From assembly GCF_009905375.1 (NCBI RefSeq), contig NC_133647.1, forward strand, positions 82,285,742-82,349,741: 64,000 nt of DNA. Direction: 5' to 3'. The notes under the pieces are model-generated. The model was not told where the DNA came from. It saw nothing but the letters and a program-made list of their open reading frames with translations, and did no database searches. Of the stretch, positions 1 to 10,625 are shown one piece after another. The position numbers and the translations under genes are program-made. Position 1 is the stretch's first letter; each line of letters starts with the position of its first letter. Origin of the DNA: Apium graveolens. Lineage: Eukaryota; Streptophyta; Magnoliopsida; Apiales; Apiaceae.

Positions 1-602
1 CTAACTATCGGGAAGAACGAGAGTCCTTATCAGGATATTATTTAAGAATAATGGTAACCGTGAGAGTTCAGGATCTAATGATGGAGTTATAGCCTCAAGA
101 AAAGTAATTCAGTGGTTAATGAGTCGCTTGTGGGTGAAAAGAAATCATCTCTAGAGAAATGGTTGGTTGAAATTTGGACTATGGTGCCTTAAAGAGTCCC
201 GCGTTCCTTAAACCGACCTGATTTACCAGTTTGATCTATTTAATTGGTGGTTGATATAGCCAGCCAAGTTTCGTAGTATATCAAATTAATGTTAATGTGG
301 TAATAGAGCAGTGACGGGAAGTTAGTCAGTTGCTGTTATATTGAGTAGCCATGCCACGGTGATTAGTTTCTTTATATTTCAGTTTTGTTGTACTATTATT
401 GATTCTGCTACTTTCATTGCTGCTATTGTTGCTAGTGCCGCTAATCTAGTTGTCTTTTGTAAATGGACCCTGATATTAAAGACATGGGTACTATGATTAG
501 GGCAGCATCTTCCTGATACAGGTGAACCATTTAAACGGTGATATCTTTTGTCAAATAATTTTAGTTATATTTTGAATAAACTCATTTATATATTTCAGGA
601 AG
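1..602 (+). other. Untranslated leader of Gypsy-A
   Basis: No gene is seen here. The stretch precedes gag and has no long open frame. A short frame beginning at the ATG near 463 closes after about 15 codons. Just before gag there is a U-rich tract ending in TTTCAG (about 592-598), which looks like a 3' splice acceptor, but no donor is certain. No primer-binding site was found, so the 5' LTR border lies outside the window. Confidence 0.5.
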
Positions 603-1796
603 ATACCACCTAAGAAAGCTACCCAGTCTAAAGAAAATAGTAGTAGTTTTGCGGAGGGTCCAACTATAAATAAAATTTTAGACTTGTTGCACCAGCAGAA
701 GCAATAACAGTTGCAGTTAATCCAACAGATTCAGCAGCAGCAACTACTGTTGCAGCAGCAACATCAAGGAGTGAACCAAAGTGCTAGTTTCAAATCTTTC
801 CAGAGTGTTAAACCTCCTGAGTTTAAAGGTGAACCTAATCCGATAGCTGCTGGAGCATGGTTAAAAGAGATGGAGAAAGCTTTCAATCTTTTCCAAGTAA
901 GTGATAATCTTAAGACTGATTATGTAAGCTACTTCTTAAAGAATGAAACGAATTACTGGTGGGAGTCAACCAGAGCGTTAGAAGGAGAAGGCCCTGTTTC
1001 ATGGGCTAGGTTTTCTGAGTTGTTTTTGGAAAAGTATTTCCCAGATTGTGTGCGGAGTCAAATGGAGATTGAGTTTCTAGAATTGAAACAAGGCGATAGA
1101 AGTGTAGCTGAGTATGAAGCTAAGTTCACAGAGTTGGCTAGGTTTGTACCAGATTATGTATGCTCTGAAGCTCAGAAGACAATGAGGTTTTAACAAGGAT
1201 TGAAGCCTGAAATTTGTAGTGGAGTGGTGGAATCACAACTCAAGACGTATCCTTTTGTAGTTCAGGCCACCTTAGTAATTGAATTTGATCAGAAGTTAGC
1301 CGCTAGAGAAAAAGAAGATAAGAAGCGAAAGATAGATGATATGGAAGGAGCATCAGGCCAGGAAGGATCCAACCAGAAGTCTCAGAAAAAGGTTGGAAGG
1401 AGTAAGAATAAAGAATTTAGAGTGAAAAGTATTTCTTTAAACAGGATTAGTAACACCTCAGCCAGCTCTAATCAAGCCAAGTCGGTTAAGTCGCCTATAT
1501 CGGAGTTTAAGCAATGTGGTAAGAGGCATGGTGGAAGGTGTAAGGAAAATACTGAATGTTTCAGGTGTGGACAGAAAGGACACTACGCGTCAGAATGTAA
1601 GGTGGAAAATCCAGGAGTCACCTGTTACAACTGTGGCAAGGTGGGGCATGTTGCCAAGAACTGTAGAAGTTCTTCCCAAGATAGCATGGGAGGTAGTGCA
1701 TCAAAAGGTTTGACGTCCAGTACAGCCAAGGCTAAGACTTATAATATGAGCAAAAGATCAGCTGCTCAAGACCCTCATAAAGAACTAGGGCAATGA
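603..1796 (+). pseudogene. gag: Gypsy-A gag, with two in-frame stops and a lost start codon
   Basis: Gag is the capsid/nucleocapsid protein that packages element RNA into cytoplasmic particles. One frame runs from 603 to 1796. The expected Met is ATA at 603-605, followed by PPKK, a common start for plant gypsy Gag. Stops at 705-707 and 1191-1193 break the frame. A Gln-rich stretch is followed by the retrotransposon gag core (AWLKEMEKAF, WARFSELFLEKYFP, SVAEYEAKFTELARF), a Lys-rich linker and two CCHC knuckles. The knuckles begin at 1557 (CFRCGQKGHYASEC) and 1623 (CYNCGKVGHVAKNC). The two stops are single-base nonsense changes, so the copy is a recent-looking pseudogene at this locus but cannot make full Gag. 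Confidence 0.88.
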
Positions 1797-3262
1797 TTGA
1801 TTACCAGATGAAGCGAATAGTAATATCTACGGAAGCTAACAATAGGAGGAGTATCCAAGGGCATAAGCAAGTATATAAGGCATGCCTAGCGCATGTAAGG
1901 GATAATAAGAAGGAAGCGCCTAAGTTGAAAAGAATCCAGATAGTAAGTGAGATCCCAAAGGTTTTATCGAATAACTTACCAGAATAACCTTGGAGTATAA
2001 GATATAATCTCTCATTAGTTACTGAACAGAGTCGGGCTGGTGTCAAAATCCCGTATCGGATGACCCAATAGGAATCAAGTAATTGATTAAGGGAAACTTC
2101 AGAATTGTGAGATAAAAGACTAATGAGATAAGATGTAATCCGTGTTGTGAACTGATGAGGTTTATAAAAAAAATGAATGTGTGATGTTACGTGCTGATTA
2201 TCAGAAGTTAGAGAAGTTGATGAAAAGAAATAAGTGATCCCTGCATAAGATTGATTCAATTAAAAGGACGTGTTGGCTTGTGAAGGTTGACCTAAGATCA
2301 GGCTACCGTCAGCTAAAGGTAAGCTTGAGGTCATACTAGAGACTGTGTTTAGAGCACGTTATAGACATTACAAATTCTGATGGTAATATTTGGATTAACA
2401 AATGCATTAGTCGTATTTGAAGATTTATTGAACAAAATGTATAAGGAGCACTTGCATAAGTGTAATTGTATTTACTGATAACATCCTAAGCCATTTAAAA
2501 TCTAAAAAATCCATATAGAATGCCCAAGGATTTCCCTACGAAGATTGGAAAATGAGCAGCTATATGTTAAGATTTCAAGTATGAATTATGGTCTCCTATT
2601 AACGATCACTCAAGCAAGACCAGTATATGTGATTAAGATCCCTGGGGAGTTAACAAAAGAATCGGAAAGAGTAAGGGTTGAAGTTTGAACAAACGAAGGT
2701 GAAAAAAAGCCTATGTATGAAGTTCATCCTCATTTTAAATTGATTGAAAAGTTACAAGAATTGTTGGATTCTGAACCAGTTCACTAGATTATGAATACGG
2801 AATATTGATTGGGAAAGTTAAAAGTAACTCATAGTATACCAAGGGTGAATGTGGATTCGTGTCCGAAGGATATAGAGATAAAAGTTGGAACATTGATATC
2901 GCTGGAAGTTTTTCCATGAAAAGGAATAGTAAGATTTGAGCATAAAAGTAAGCTAATCCCTAGAAATTCAGGATCGTGTGAAATATTAAGAAAAGTAAAT
3001 AAGTTGTCTATGAGCTAGCGTTGTTGCCATAGCGAAAGCACACTCCTAGTATGTTTTGGGTCTTTGTGTCAAGGTAAGGTATTCTTTATTTAATAAAAAC
3101 AAGGTGTATGACCCAATCTAGATACTAGATCATATAAAGAAAGACATCAGGACTAAGTTTATTCCTATAGTGAGTATGTTTTGGAAGAATTCCCGAGCAG
3201 AAGGATCTACTTAAGAGTTAGAGTCAGATATGCTTGACAAATATCCTCACTTGATTAATTAA
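1797..3262 (+). pseudogene. pol: Gypsy-A pol remnants: reverse transcriptase and integrase C-terminus
   Basis: No frame stays open, but conserved peptides survive in order. PYRMT (about 2050-2064) and VDLRSGYRQL (about 2285-2315) belong to the reverse transcriptase palm. FGLTNA (about 2390-2410) is the next RT block and ends near 2490 close to the catalytic region. From about 2884 to 3262 the frame reads as the integrase C-terminal domain of plant gypsy elements: KGIVRF, then CEIL, then VSMFWKNSRAEG and DKYPHL, a worn form of the usual terminal block. Protease, RNase H and the integrase catalytic core are not recognisable. The 2490-2880 stretch is too decayed to assign. Confidence 0.72.
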
Positions 3263-3289
3263 ATCAGATTCTGGGGGCAGAATCTTTTT

Positions 3290-3299
3290 AAGGGGGGAA
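3290..3299 (+). promoter_or_regulatory. Polypurine tract of Gypsy-A
   Basis: The purine run AAGGGGGGAA sits directly before the LTR start (TG at 3300). In LTR retroelements this tract resists RNase H and primes plus-strand DNA synthesis. Its position fixes the left edge of the 3' LTR. Confidence 0.8.
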
Positions 3300-6200
3300 T
3301 GATATAACGACTCATATATTTTTTATTAATTTAAAATGAAATAATTGAATAAATAATTAAATAAAATATGTGTCTTGGCTCTGGAAGCAGTGTGTTGACA
3401 TATACTATTGTCTGTGACCTATTGGTGTAAAGGATTGGAATATGCAGTTAAATATTTAGTTATATTGTTATGTTTCATTTTTAAAGGTGATTTTATTACA
3501 GTTTTAAATCCATAATTATTTGGGCTTGTCTCTAAAATTAGTTTTATGATTTTATAATTTCAATAATTATTTTTGGGATTTTATAAAATTTAGAGATCAA
3601 TATTACTCTAAATGATTTCCTGATCGCATTTATCTGTAAAATCCGTATTTAATTCCAAAAACCTTTAAAAATCATGAAATTCATATTTTATTAAGTTTAT
3701 AATATTCTAGTTATTTTAAAATTACTTTAAAAATTTTCAGGATTAATTTCACTCGCGCGTTGTTTTGTTTAATTGTGAAAAGCGGGTATAATCAGTATTT
3801 CAGTAATTGTTTTAAAATTATGAAAATTATGTTTATGTACTCTGGAATATTTCTGATATTTTAAAATTAATTGGGATTTATTTCAATATGTTTTTAACCG
3901 CACCTTGTTGCATTAAACTATAAATTCAGGACAAAAGCAGTTTGTCAGGATAAACATAAGTAGACAGGTATTTATTTCCTATTAATTGAGTGATACGTGG
4001 CAGGAGTATAGTGTTTCTTATTGTTATCCCCTTTTCTCTCATTTGGGGACGGAAGCATCTTTCTATCTCTCTTCTCTCTCGATTTAATCTCTAAAAATCG
4101 TTTCTCTTCTTCTTCGTTCTTTCTTTTTCCTTGGCTATTCCGGTCGCCGTTGTTTTTCGCTTTTCCGGAGAGTTTACTGCCGGTTTTTCGGCCGATTGTA
4201 CTCGATTATTCCTCTTCCTGAATTGTTATGCGTGTATATATATATATACATGTATGTGCGGGTTTGGGTATAGTTTTTACTTCAATTCTTTGCTGCCGAC
4301 ACCCCTCACCTTTTTTCCGGCGAGGATGGCGGCGTGTGGCTGTTGTGGTGGTCCTTGGCCTGTTCTGTTGCCGGTTGTTGTTTCAGTTTTTTTCTGTGTT
4401 GTGCGTGTAGTGAGGTGCTTGTGCTGTTGTTTTCTTTTTATTAATTAACTTAATTATTCTCTGCAGGAAATTGCTTGATTGGATTTCGTGAAATAAAATA
4501 TATAAATTTTGTGCGGAAAATGTTTCGAGTAATCGGCGAAGTTTCGCGTTGGAAACCCGGGAATTTATCGGGTACCCGGGAAATTTTGCCGCCGTCCGTG
4601 ATGAATTTCGACGAGCGGACGGTGGGCGATGATAATATTTATCTGAGTCCTAATATTTTAAATTAAATAAATATAGAAACCGCTAATAATAATTAATTAG
4701 TTTGAATCGGTGATTAGGATTTGTGAAGTGGATTTCAGTTGGGGTATTGGTTAAATGAAGTATTGGGTTGTTGTTGATTTGGCGTCGAATTGCTTCGACG
4801 GGTAGTCCAATAAACAAAGAAGACGTTGCCTGATTTTCAAAAAATTGAACTACATAAATACATGAGCATATCCGATGTTTATCGGGACGTCGAGTGACTA
4901 TATAACTGCATATGTGTTTTATACGCAACTTGATTGTACGATGTGATGGAATATTTTTGCCAAAATCAATCACCCTGATTTTGTAAAATTACGAGTATTT
5001 GTATTTTCGGGAAATGAACACCGAACCGATTTCCGGGAATGTGAACCCTAATTGTTGTGTGTGTGTTATTATAATATGAATAATTGCGAGTCGGGATATG
5101 TTATCGTATGGGTAGGCTATTAGCGAGGATATGTCAAGCATACCTAGATGTCTAACGTAGGGTATTTCGACCCTGTAGGTTCTAGTCGAAGGACTCAAGG
5201 ATTGAAATCGAACTAAAAGTAATCTAGTGATCAGTCGACGAACTCAGCAAGGTTCCAAGCAAAAGACCTGAGAGTTGGAATTGGATTCAAGATAGTCTTC
5301 TAGTAAGGCGTTAAGGCCGAACATCCAAGTCAGTCCAAGGCCAATCGATATTAGTTGTAAAGCTCTGTAAGGTAAGTACCCTTGACCATTCTTTTATGGT
5401 TCAGTATATGTGAATAGCTGTTGTTTTATTCTCGTAATGGAACAGAAACGTTTTAAGTTACATATCCCCTGTATTTGTAAACGTTGTTTAAAAATATATT
5501 TTGGGGAAAAGTAACTCTGAAAGCACCTTTCTCTAAACGTGATTTAAATGGAAAGAAGTTTTGAATAGTGTGCTTGGACAGAATGGTTTTAAAAAGAGAT
5601 AAGAGATAGTGACTTTGAAAAATAGATAAAAAGAATGTTTTGATCCACCTTTGTCGGGGAACTTTGGAAGGAGGCAAAAAGGGAATTCAGTTGATCTATT
5701 GGAATTGAGTAGGCGTAAGTGGCTAGTTCGGTTGAGCGCTCTGTTTAACCGATTAGTCCAGCGTTGGGGGAAAGACCTATCTAGTCTTTTCCCAAGTTCC
5801 GGAACACATTCTTTATTCTGGATGGCCATTAGTCGCTGTCCGGTGAGGATAGACTGATCAACTATCTTCACCCGTTAAACGTCCAATAGATTTTATTAAT
5901 TCAGTTTTAAAATTGTTTAACAAATCAACTCGTTGAGACAGATGATTTCAAAATGAAATAGCATGCTAAGATTTAACTTCGGTATTTACACACAGCACCC
6001 GACTGATGTTATTGTTTTACGGAGCATGCTAGGTTTGAATATCCAGTTTATGAATGTTTACCATGTTTTGCAAGCGAGTTATAATCTATGTTCCTATCAT
6101 TGTTTTATTACAAATTACTTTGCTTGTTATTCATATAGTGGTACTACTGAAAAATTGATTGCTCACCCTTGCAGAATGTTTTATATATATATGTATTGCA

Positions 6201-6495
6201 GATGCCTAGGAAATTCTTCCGTGGTAGTCAGGGCGGAGTTCCAGTTCCTTCGGTGTCAGGCTCCTTTGAGGTAGTTGTGCTGGACCAAAGATGGTCTATT
6301 GAGTTGCTGTATTAAGTTAGTTGCGTCAGTATGGCATGTTGTAAGTTGGTTTGTATTAGTTGTAACCTAAATCATACTTAAACCTGGCAAAGATCTTGGT
6401 AAAAGGGGTCATAGTTATATTCTAGCATTGAATTGTTTGTATTGTTGTTGTTGTTGATGACGTCAACTCTTGACTCCAGGGTTGAGGCCGTCACA
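3300..6495 (+). mobile_element. 3' LTR of Gypsy-A (about 3.2 kb)
   Basis: The LTR starts TGATATAACGACTC right after the polypurine tract and ends around CCGTCACA at 6495. The left part (3300-4000) is very AT-rich. A GC-richer block (about 4020-4650) holds pyrimidine-rich leader-like sequence, a short TA run near 4235 and repeated CCCGGGAA words at 4555-4590. None of the open frames in this block (for example the Cys-rich one at 4131-4448) shows a protein family. GCTCACCCTTGC at 6161-6172 and the ATG 30 bp later resemble the same region of the Gypsy-B LTR. The right edge is inferred from the CA end; the second LTR is not available to confirm it. Confidence 0.7.
6202..6315 (+). other. Micro-ORF (37 codons) in the Gypsy-A LTR, after a conserved CTCACCCTT box
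   Basis: An ATG directly follows TGTATTGCAG, an acceptor-like sequence. It opens 37 codons starting MPRKFFRGSQGG, basic at the N-terminus, and ends with TAA at 6313. The unrelated Gypsy-B LTR has the same layout: the box GCTCACCCTTGC, 30-36 bp, then an ATG and a short basic ORF containing a VP. I know of no function. It may be an upstream ORF of the element transcript or chance conservation. Confidence 0.35.
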
Positions 6496-7139
6496 AAAAG
6501 GATGGACCGAAAACCTCAACCTAGCCTCGAAGGCTCCTTAAAAACACACAGCATCACTCGATCCCAGTTACAAGTTCTGTCGATGTAGTTTGGCTCACAA
6601 ACTTTAATTTCAACTTTGAAAGCTATACGTATCCTTGAGTTCCCTCACATCTGACTCACTAATTTTACATAAATGATAGAAGGATGCGGGATTGGTGTTG
6701 TTCGGGAAGGCATCCGCCCCCTCATTCAATGAATTCTTCAGAATATCAATGAAAGGATTATGAAACAAAGGTGAGACATGAACTCTACCTTTAGTTGACC
6801 TATCATTTCCTCGTTTGGCCATCATCTCAGCCACGAAGGCCAGATGTGATTGAAATTTTTCAGACATCTTAGCAAACTAGAAACAAAAATGGCTTCTGGA
6901 TTGAAAATTTTTAGAGAGTTTGATATTAAGGAATTCTATATAAGGTTCAACGCCCATCATGAACACGAACGTGGTAATTCATGAACAAGGCCCATCACGA
7001 ATGTGACCGAGCATGTTGTCCAAAAACACAAAGTTTAAATTTGATCAAAGATTAACTGTGCTAATCATCAAGATTTGTAAAATAATAAAGTTTAAAACTT
7101 AATATTTGAGTTATTGTCCAACCGTAGCCATGTCGGAAC
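6496..7139. other. Left flank of Copia-1: part of an older unclassified repeat
   Basis: This joins directly to 15086 and onward once Copia-1 and one TSD copy are removed. It holds an 85-codon minus-strand frame (6610-6867) and otherwise AT-rich sequence. No LTR ends, inverted terminal repeats or recognisable transposon domains were seen. Confidence 0.45.
6610..6867 (-). CDS. Hypothetical 85-codon ORF, unknown family
   Basis: The minus-strand frame starts MSEKFQSHLAFVAEMMAKRG and ends at a TGA just before 6610. It is rich in charged residues and His/Asn, with no membrane segment or signal peptide. I do not recognise it. A TATA-like word (TATATAGAA read on minus, about 6934-6942) lies some 70 bp upstream of the ATG, with an A/T-rich leader between, as expected for a short transcript. 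It could be the start of a gag-like gene of the old repeat that also carries the 73-bp array, a gene fragment or chance. Confidence 0.25.
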   Translation of the reverse strand: MSEKFQSHLAFVAEMMAKRGNDRSTKGRVHVSPLFHNPFIDILKNSLNEGADAFPNNTNPASFYHLCKISESDVRELKDTYSFQS

Positions 7140-8793
7140 TGAAAGGAATATGTCCTAAGTCCAATCAGGTATTAGGATTTAGGAATAACTTTTTATGTAA
7201 TCTGTTTTGATTTCATAAAAGACTTGTTTTGTTTTTATTACGGGCTCTATCTATTTAAGTGTTTAAATAAGATATACCATAGTTTAGAGTAAAGTTTTTT
7301 ATGGATTATGATGAGATCATAATAGTGAGACCTAAAAGATGATAACTCTAAACTTAAATAGTTCCTGATCATAGGATTACTAACTGGTAATTAATAATCC
7401 GCAAAGATCGGTACATACTATGTTTGCTTCATTATGAAGGATGTCTGTTCTCATAGACATTTGTGTGGTGACACTATAGCTAGTATGTAGGTGCTTCTTA
7501 TAGAATAAGTTCACTGAACATGACTCGCACAGCTGAACAACTGATGGAGTTCACTCACGTGTCAGCAGTTGTTCACATAGTGATAGTTATATAAGTATCC
7601 TTAGACTTGAGGTCATCATAGTCATCTTGTGTACACTGAACTATGCTTTGGTTTAGTTCTTAGTCTCCAGGGATAATTATTAGGGCTCTACTGGGTATAG
7701 GAATTTGTACACGAAGATAGTGTATGATCAATAAAGGATCTACCCCTTCCAGTGAAAGAAGCGAATGTTCAAGGCTGATCCACTTATGCTAGTTCAGGAA
7801 TCTCTGGACAGAGTGAATGAAATTAGAAAGGAGTTTCTAATTTGCATAGAACTAAGTATAGTAAATGGTAAGCAAGTGATTAAATTAGATAGGCTTGACA
7901 CGAGATCCATGCCTTGTATTTAATCGGGACATTGTAGGGTAGAAGGAGTTTATTGTACGGTAACTATTCACTGAATAGGTTCTTGGTATTCTAAGCAGTG
8001 AATTCATATTATCCGGATAGTCGCGATATGCTGAGAAGTATCCCTCACGATGTAGAATAAATATGATTAATTAATTAATCATATTTAATAAATTAGAGAA
8101 TTTATATAAATAATGATAAAATAGTTTTATTATTATTTATTTCTACTACCGGCTTAATATTGAACCTACAGGGTCACACCATAAAAAGAGAATGATTTAA
8201 TGGTGGAGGAATTAATTAATAATGGCTGATAATTATTTATTTATGAAATAAATAATTAATTGGCAAATTTAATAATTAATTAAATGAGATTTAATTGATT
8301 ATAAATTAATTAAGAAAAGTTCTTAATATTATTAATTAAAGGATTTAATTTTTGGAAATTAAATCAAGAGAGAGAATTATTTCTAAAGTGTTTAGAAAAA
8401 GGATTAATAATTAAAAGGTGTTTTAATTATTAATGAGAATAATAAATGGGATAGTAATAATAATATTTATGGGAAAATTTCAGCTGAAAATTTTGCCTAT
8501 AAATATACTATTATAAACCCTATTTTCATTCGAACCCCAAAAACCCAAAAGGTTTAGAAAACCAAATTCTCTCCACCTCCTTCTCCTCCTTAACGTCGTT
8601 TTCTTGGTGGATACTGGTGGAGTGCTTCACGTTTGAGGAGCAGCTGCTAAGGATCTCCGAACGTTGCTTTTGGATCGCATATTAAAGGTTAGTAATCGAT
8701 CCCTATGTTTTTACCATGATTTATATGCTTTTATTTGGATTTTATATGTGTAAAAGTGTTTTACCATGCCTCCGCTGCGATTAAAATCCAACA
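7140..8793 (+). mobile_element. 5' LTR of Copia-1
   Basis: A 1,654-bp direct repeat of 13430-15080. The left two thirds are U3-like; an AT-rich tract with many TTAATTAAT words lies at 8060-8460. A TATA box at 8498 is followed by C-rich leader sequence at 8515-8600. The last bases, AATCCAACA, abut the primer-binding site. Confidence 0.95.
8498..8507 (+). promoter_or_regulatory. TATA box of Copia-1 5' LTR (TATAAATATA)
   Basis: A TATAAATATA word lies about 300 bp before the LTR end, downstream of the AT-rich U3 and upstream of a pyrimidine/C-rich stretch where the transcript would start (about 8530). The same word is kept in the 3' LTR at 14788-14797. Confidence 0.7.
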
Positions 8794-8794
8794 T

Positions 8795-8806
8795 TGGTAT
8801 CAGAGC
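8795..8806 (+). promoter_or_regulatory. Primer-binding site (initiator-Met tRNA) of Copia-1
   Basis: TGGTATCAGAGC lies one base after the LTR end. It is complementary to the 3' end of plant initiator methionine tRNA, the usual primer for minus-strand synthesis in plant LTR elements. Confidence 0.92.
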
Positions 8807-9220
8807 ATATGTTGTATGCATATAGATCTGTGGTAAAAATTTCAGAATTTTATGTGCTTGTCTGAATTAATTACGATTTTTACAAGTTATATTATGGATT
8901 AATTTTGTCTGATGAGAAATCGTTTCTCAGAATAATTTTGAATGTTGATCTGGGTTCTACAAGTGTTGTAGATCGTCTGGGTATTTTTTTGATAATTTTA
9001 TGATGTATAGATTTTTTATTATGAATTTTTGAAGATCTTGCAATTAAATTTATAATTAAATAATTATATATATATATGAATTGTATGTATGTATATATCT
9101 GTATCTGCTGTTACTGCTGTGGTGTGATGGTAGCACAGACAAAGAAACAGAGTAGGTACGGCGGCACGGAAATCCGTGCGAGGAAAAAGACGGCGGCTGC
9201 TGCAGGAAAGAAAAAAAAGG

Positions 9221-9360
9221 GGTGTCGCGCATTCCGGGAATGCGTTACACCCTGTGGCGCATTCACGGAATGCGTTACACCTTTTAATGGCTTAAAAGGG
9301 TTGTAACGCATCACCGGAATGCGTTACAGGGCTTGTAACGCGTTCCTGTAATTCGTTACA
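9221..9360 (+). repeat. Cluster of four GTAACGCATTCC-type palindromes in the Copia-1 leader
   Basis: Four inverted repeats of one theme lie in 140 bp. The first is CGCATTCC-G-GGAATGCG (9228-9244) inside GGTGT...ACACC. The second is CGCATTC-ACG-GAATGCG (9258-9274). The third is TGTAACGCAT, 7 nt, ATGCGTTACA (9302-9328), a perfect 10-bp stem. The fourth is TGTAACG...CGTTACA (9334-9360). In RNA each would fold as a stable hairpin. They read as diverged copies of a single palindrome. Confidence 0.85.
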
Positions 9361-10130
9361 GCCCGACTGTCCACATTAAATTTGATTTTCTGGGAGTTTC
9401 GTAACTCGTTTTGGGCGTGCTATATACCGTTGGATTCGTTTTTCCGAGACGGATCTAATGGATTGATCAATTTTAGTTTATATAAAAGTTTTAAACTGTT
9501 TATATTTCCGGAAGTGTTTTAAAGCTGTTTTTAACTATTTTAACTGCTTTTAAATACTTCATGTGATACATAGAGATGTATAATGCTTAGACTAATGTGC
9601 TAGATGATATAGCATGCCTACCTTGATGTTTATTCATGTTTATATATGTGATATATGCTTAGTTTATCATGCGATGATAGATTTAGGTGAACTTAAATGA
9701 ACATAAGGCATTTGTTAGACAACCTAGTATAGTGAAATTGTTTCATAACCTTAATAATAATATTATGAATACAATCATGAGATTCTTGTGTTTATGAAAC
9801 ACGTAATTGAATATGAATTTTCGATATGAGAGAAAGGATGATTCTGTCAACAACAGATTTCTATCTGTAAGAAAGGGTTATTAAGTGACGCATCTTGACA
9901 ATGCTCCACCCGATCTGGGAATCATCTGATTATTGATTATTGATTTGAAATATTTAATTTAAAAGGAAGAATCTCTTTATAATATGATTATGATTATAAC
10001 GTAATATAATCCCTCTAAAATTAAATAATATCAAGTAGTAATTGGCCAATGACACAACGGGCTTGTGTCGGTCATAGCCTTCCTACATGATAGAAAAGTA
10101 GGTCTTATTTTTGAATCATTGTCATTTCGT

Positions 10131-10422
10131 GCCACAGCCGAGGGCTTTGATTTCGAAATAAGAAATACTTGTCTATTACATAGAGATATGTACATTGCAT
10201 AAGAATCTAAAGGTCGTTACGTGCCACAGCCGTGGGCCTTTGGGGACTGATTCAATTGTACGGAATGTTGGGTTAGACTTGACTTAGAATATTGAGTTTG
10301 TCCTACCACAGCCGTGACTCAATTATTCAAGAGGCTAAAGTTTGATTAGGGAATAACATTAGATGTAATTGACAAGAGTTGTCTACCTATTGAACATTAC
10401 ATGGCGTTTCGTGCCACAGCCG
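10131..10422 (+). repeat. Four spaced copies of GCCACAGCCG in the Copia-1 leader
   Basis: GCCACAGCCG occurs at 10131, 10223 and 10413, with ACCACAGCCG at 10305. Spacings are 92, 82 and 108 bp. Three copies share the wider word CGTGCCACAGCCG. The DNA between copies is not obviously repeated, so this is a regularly placed motif rather than a simple tandem array. Confidence 0.75.
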
Positions 10423-10625
10423 GGGTTGTGTAATGGAATGTAGGATCCCTATTCCCACTAGCATTATGAATGCTTAATTTTTCACGTAGGGGGTTGAATA
10501 AATTAGATAAACTAGTGGGAGCCACTTATGAATAAAGACCCGATTCATATAGTGTTTTGAAATGAAATCGAATATTTGCTAAGTATTGTTATGTGTTTAT
10601 CATTTACAGATTTACTTTGTACGTT

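Larger units (their letters stand above)
1..6495 (+). mobile_element. Gypsy-A: decayed Ty3/gypsy retrotransposon, 5' LTR outside window
   Basis: The order leader, gag, pol remnants, polypurine tract and 3' LTR on the plus strand identifies a Ty3/gypsy element whose 5' LTR lies upstream of the window. Gag has two CCHC knuckles, pol has recognisable reverse transcriptase and integrase C-terminal remnants, and a G-rich polypurine tract abuts an LTR starting TG. The LTR ends CA near 6495. The coding part is full of nonsense changes and frame breaks, so this copy is dead. Its TSD cannot be tested because the left end is missing. The interior is short (3.3 kb from position 1), so pol has also lost sequence. 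Confidence 0.85.
8807..10625 (+). other. Long untranslated leader of Copia-1
   Basis: This 1.8-kb stretch between primer-binding site and gag has no gene. It contains four tandem palindromic hairpins at 9221-9360 and four copies of GCCACAGCCG at 10131-10422, listed separately. The frames that cross the hairpin cluster (9076-9306 plus, 9111-9314 minus) are by-products of the repeats. Such leaders often hold RNA packaging and dimerisation signals; that role here is inferred. Confidence 0.6.

Noticed and set aside
1801..2259. 152-codon minus-strand frame
   Set aside because: It lies antisense to decayed Gypsy-A pol (PYRM and VDLRSGYRQL text on plus) and matches no family.
4131..4448. Cys-rich 105-codon frame, and the frames at 4021-4221 and 4228-4410
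   Set aside because: They lie inside the Gypsy-A LTR in a C/T-rich leader-like block; composition explains the Cys/Phe bias and nothing resembles a secreted peptide.
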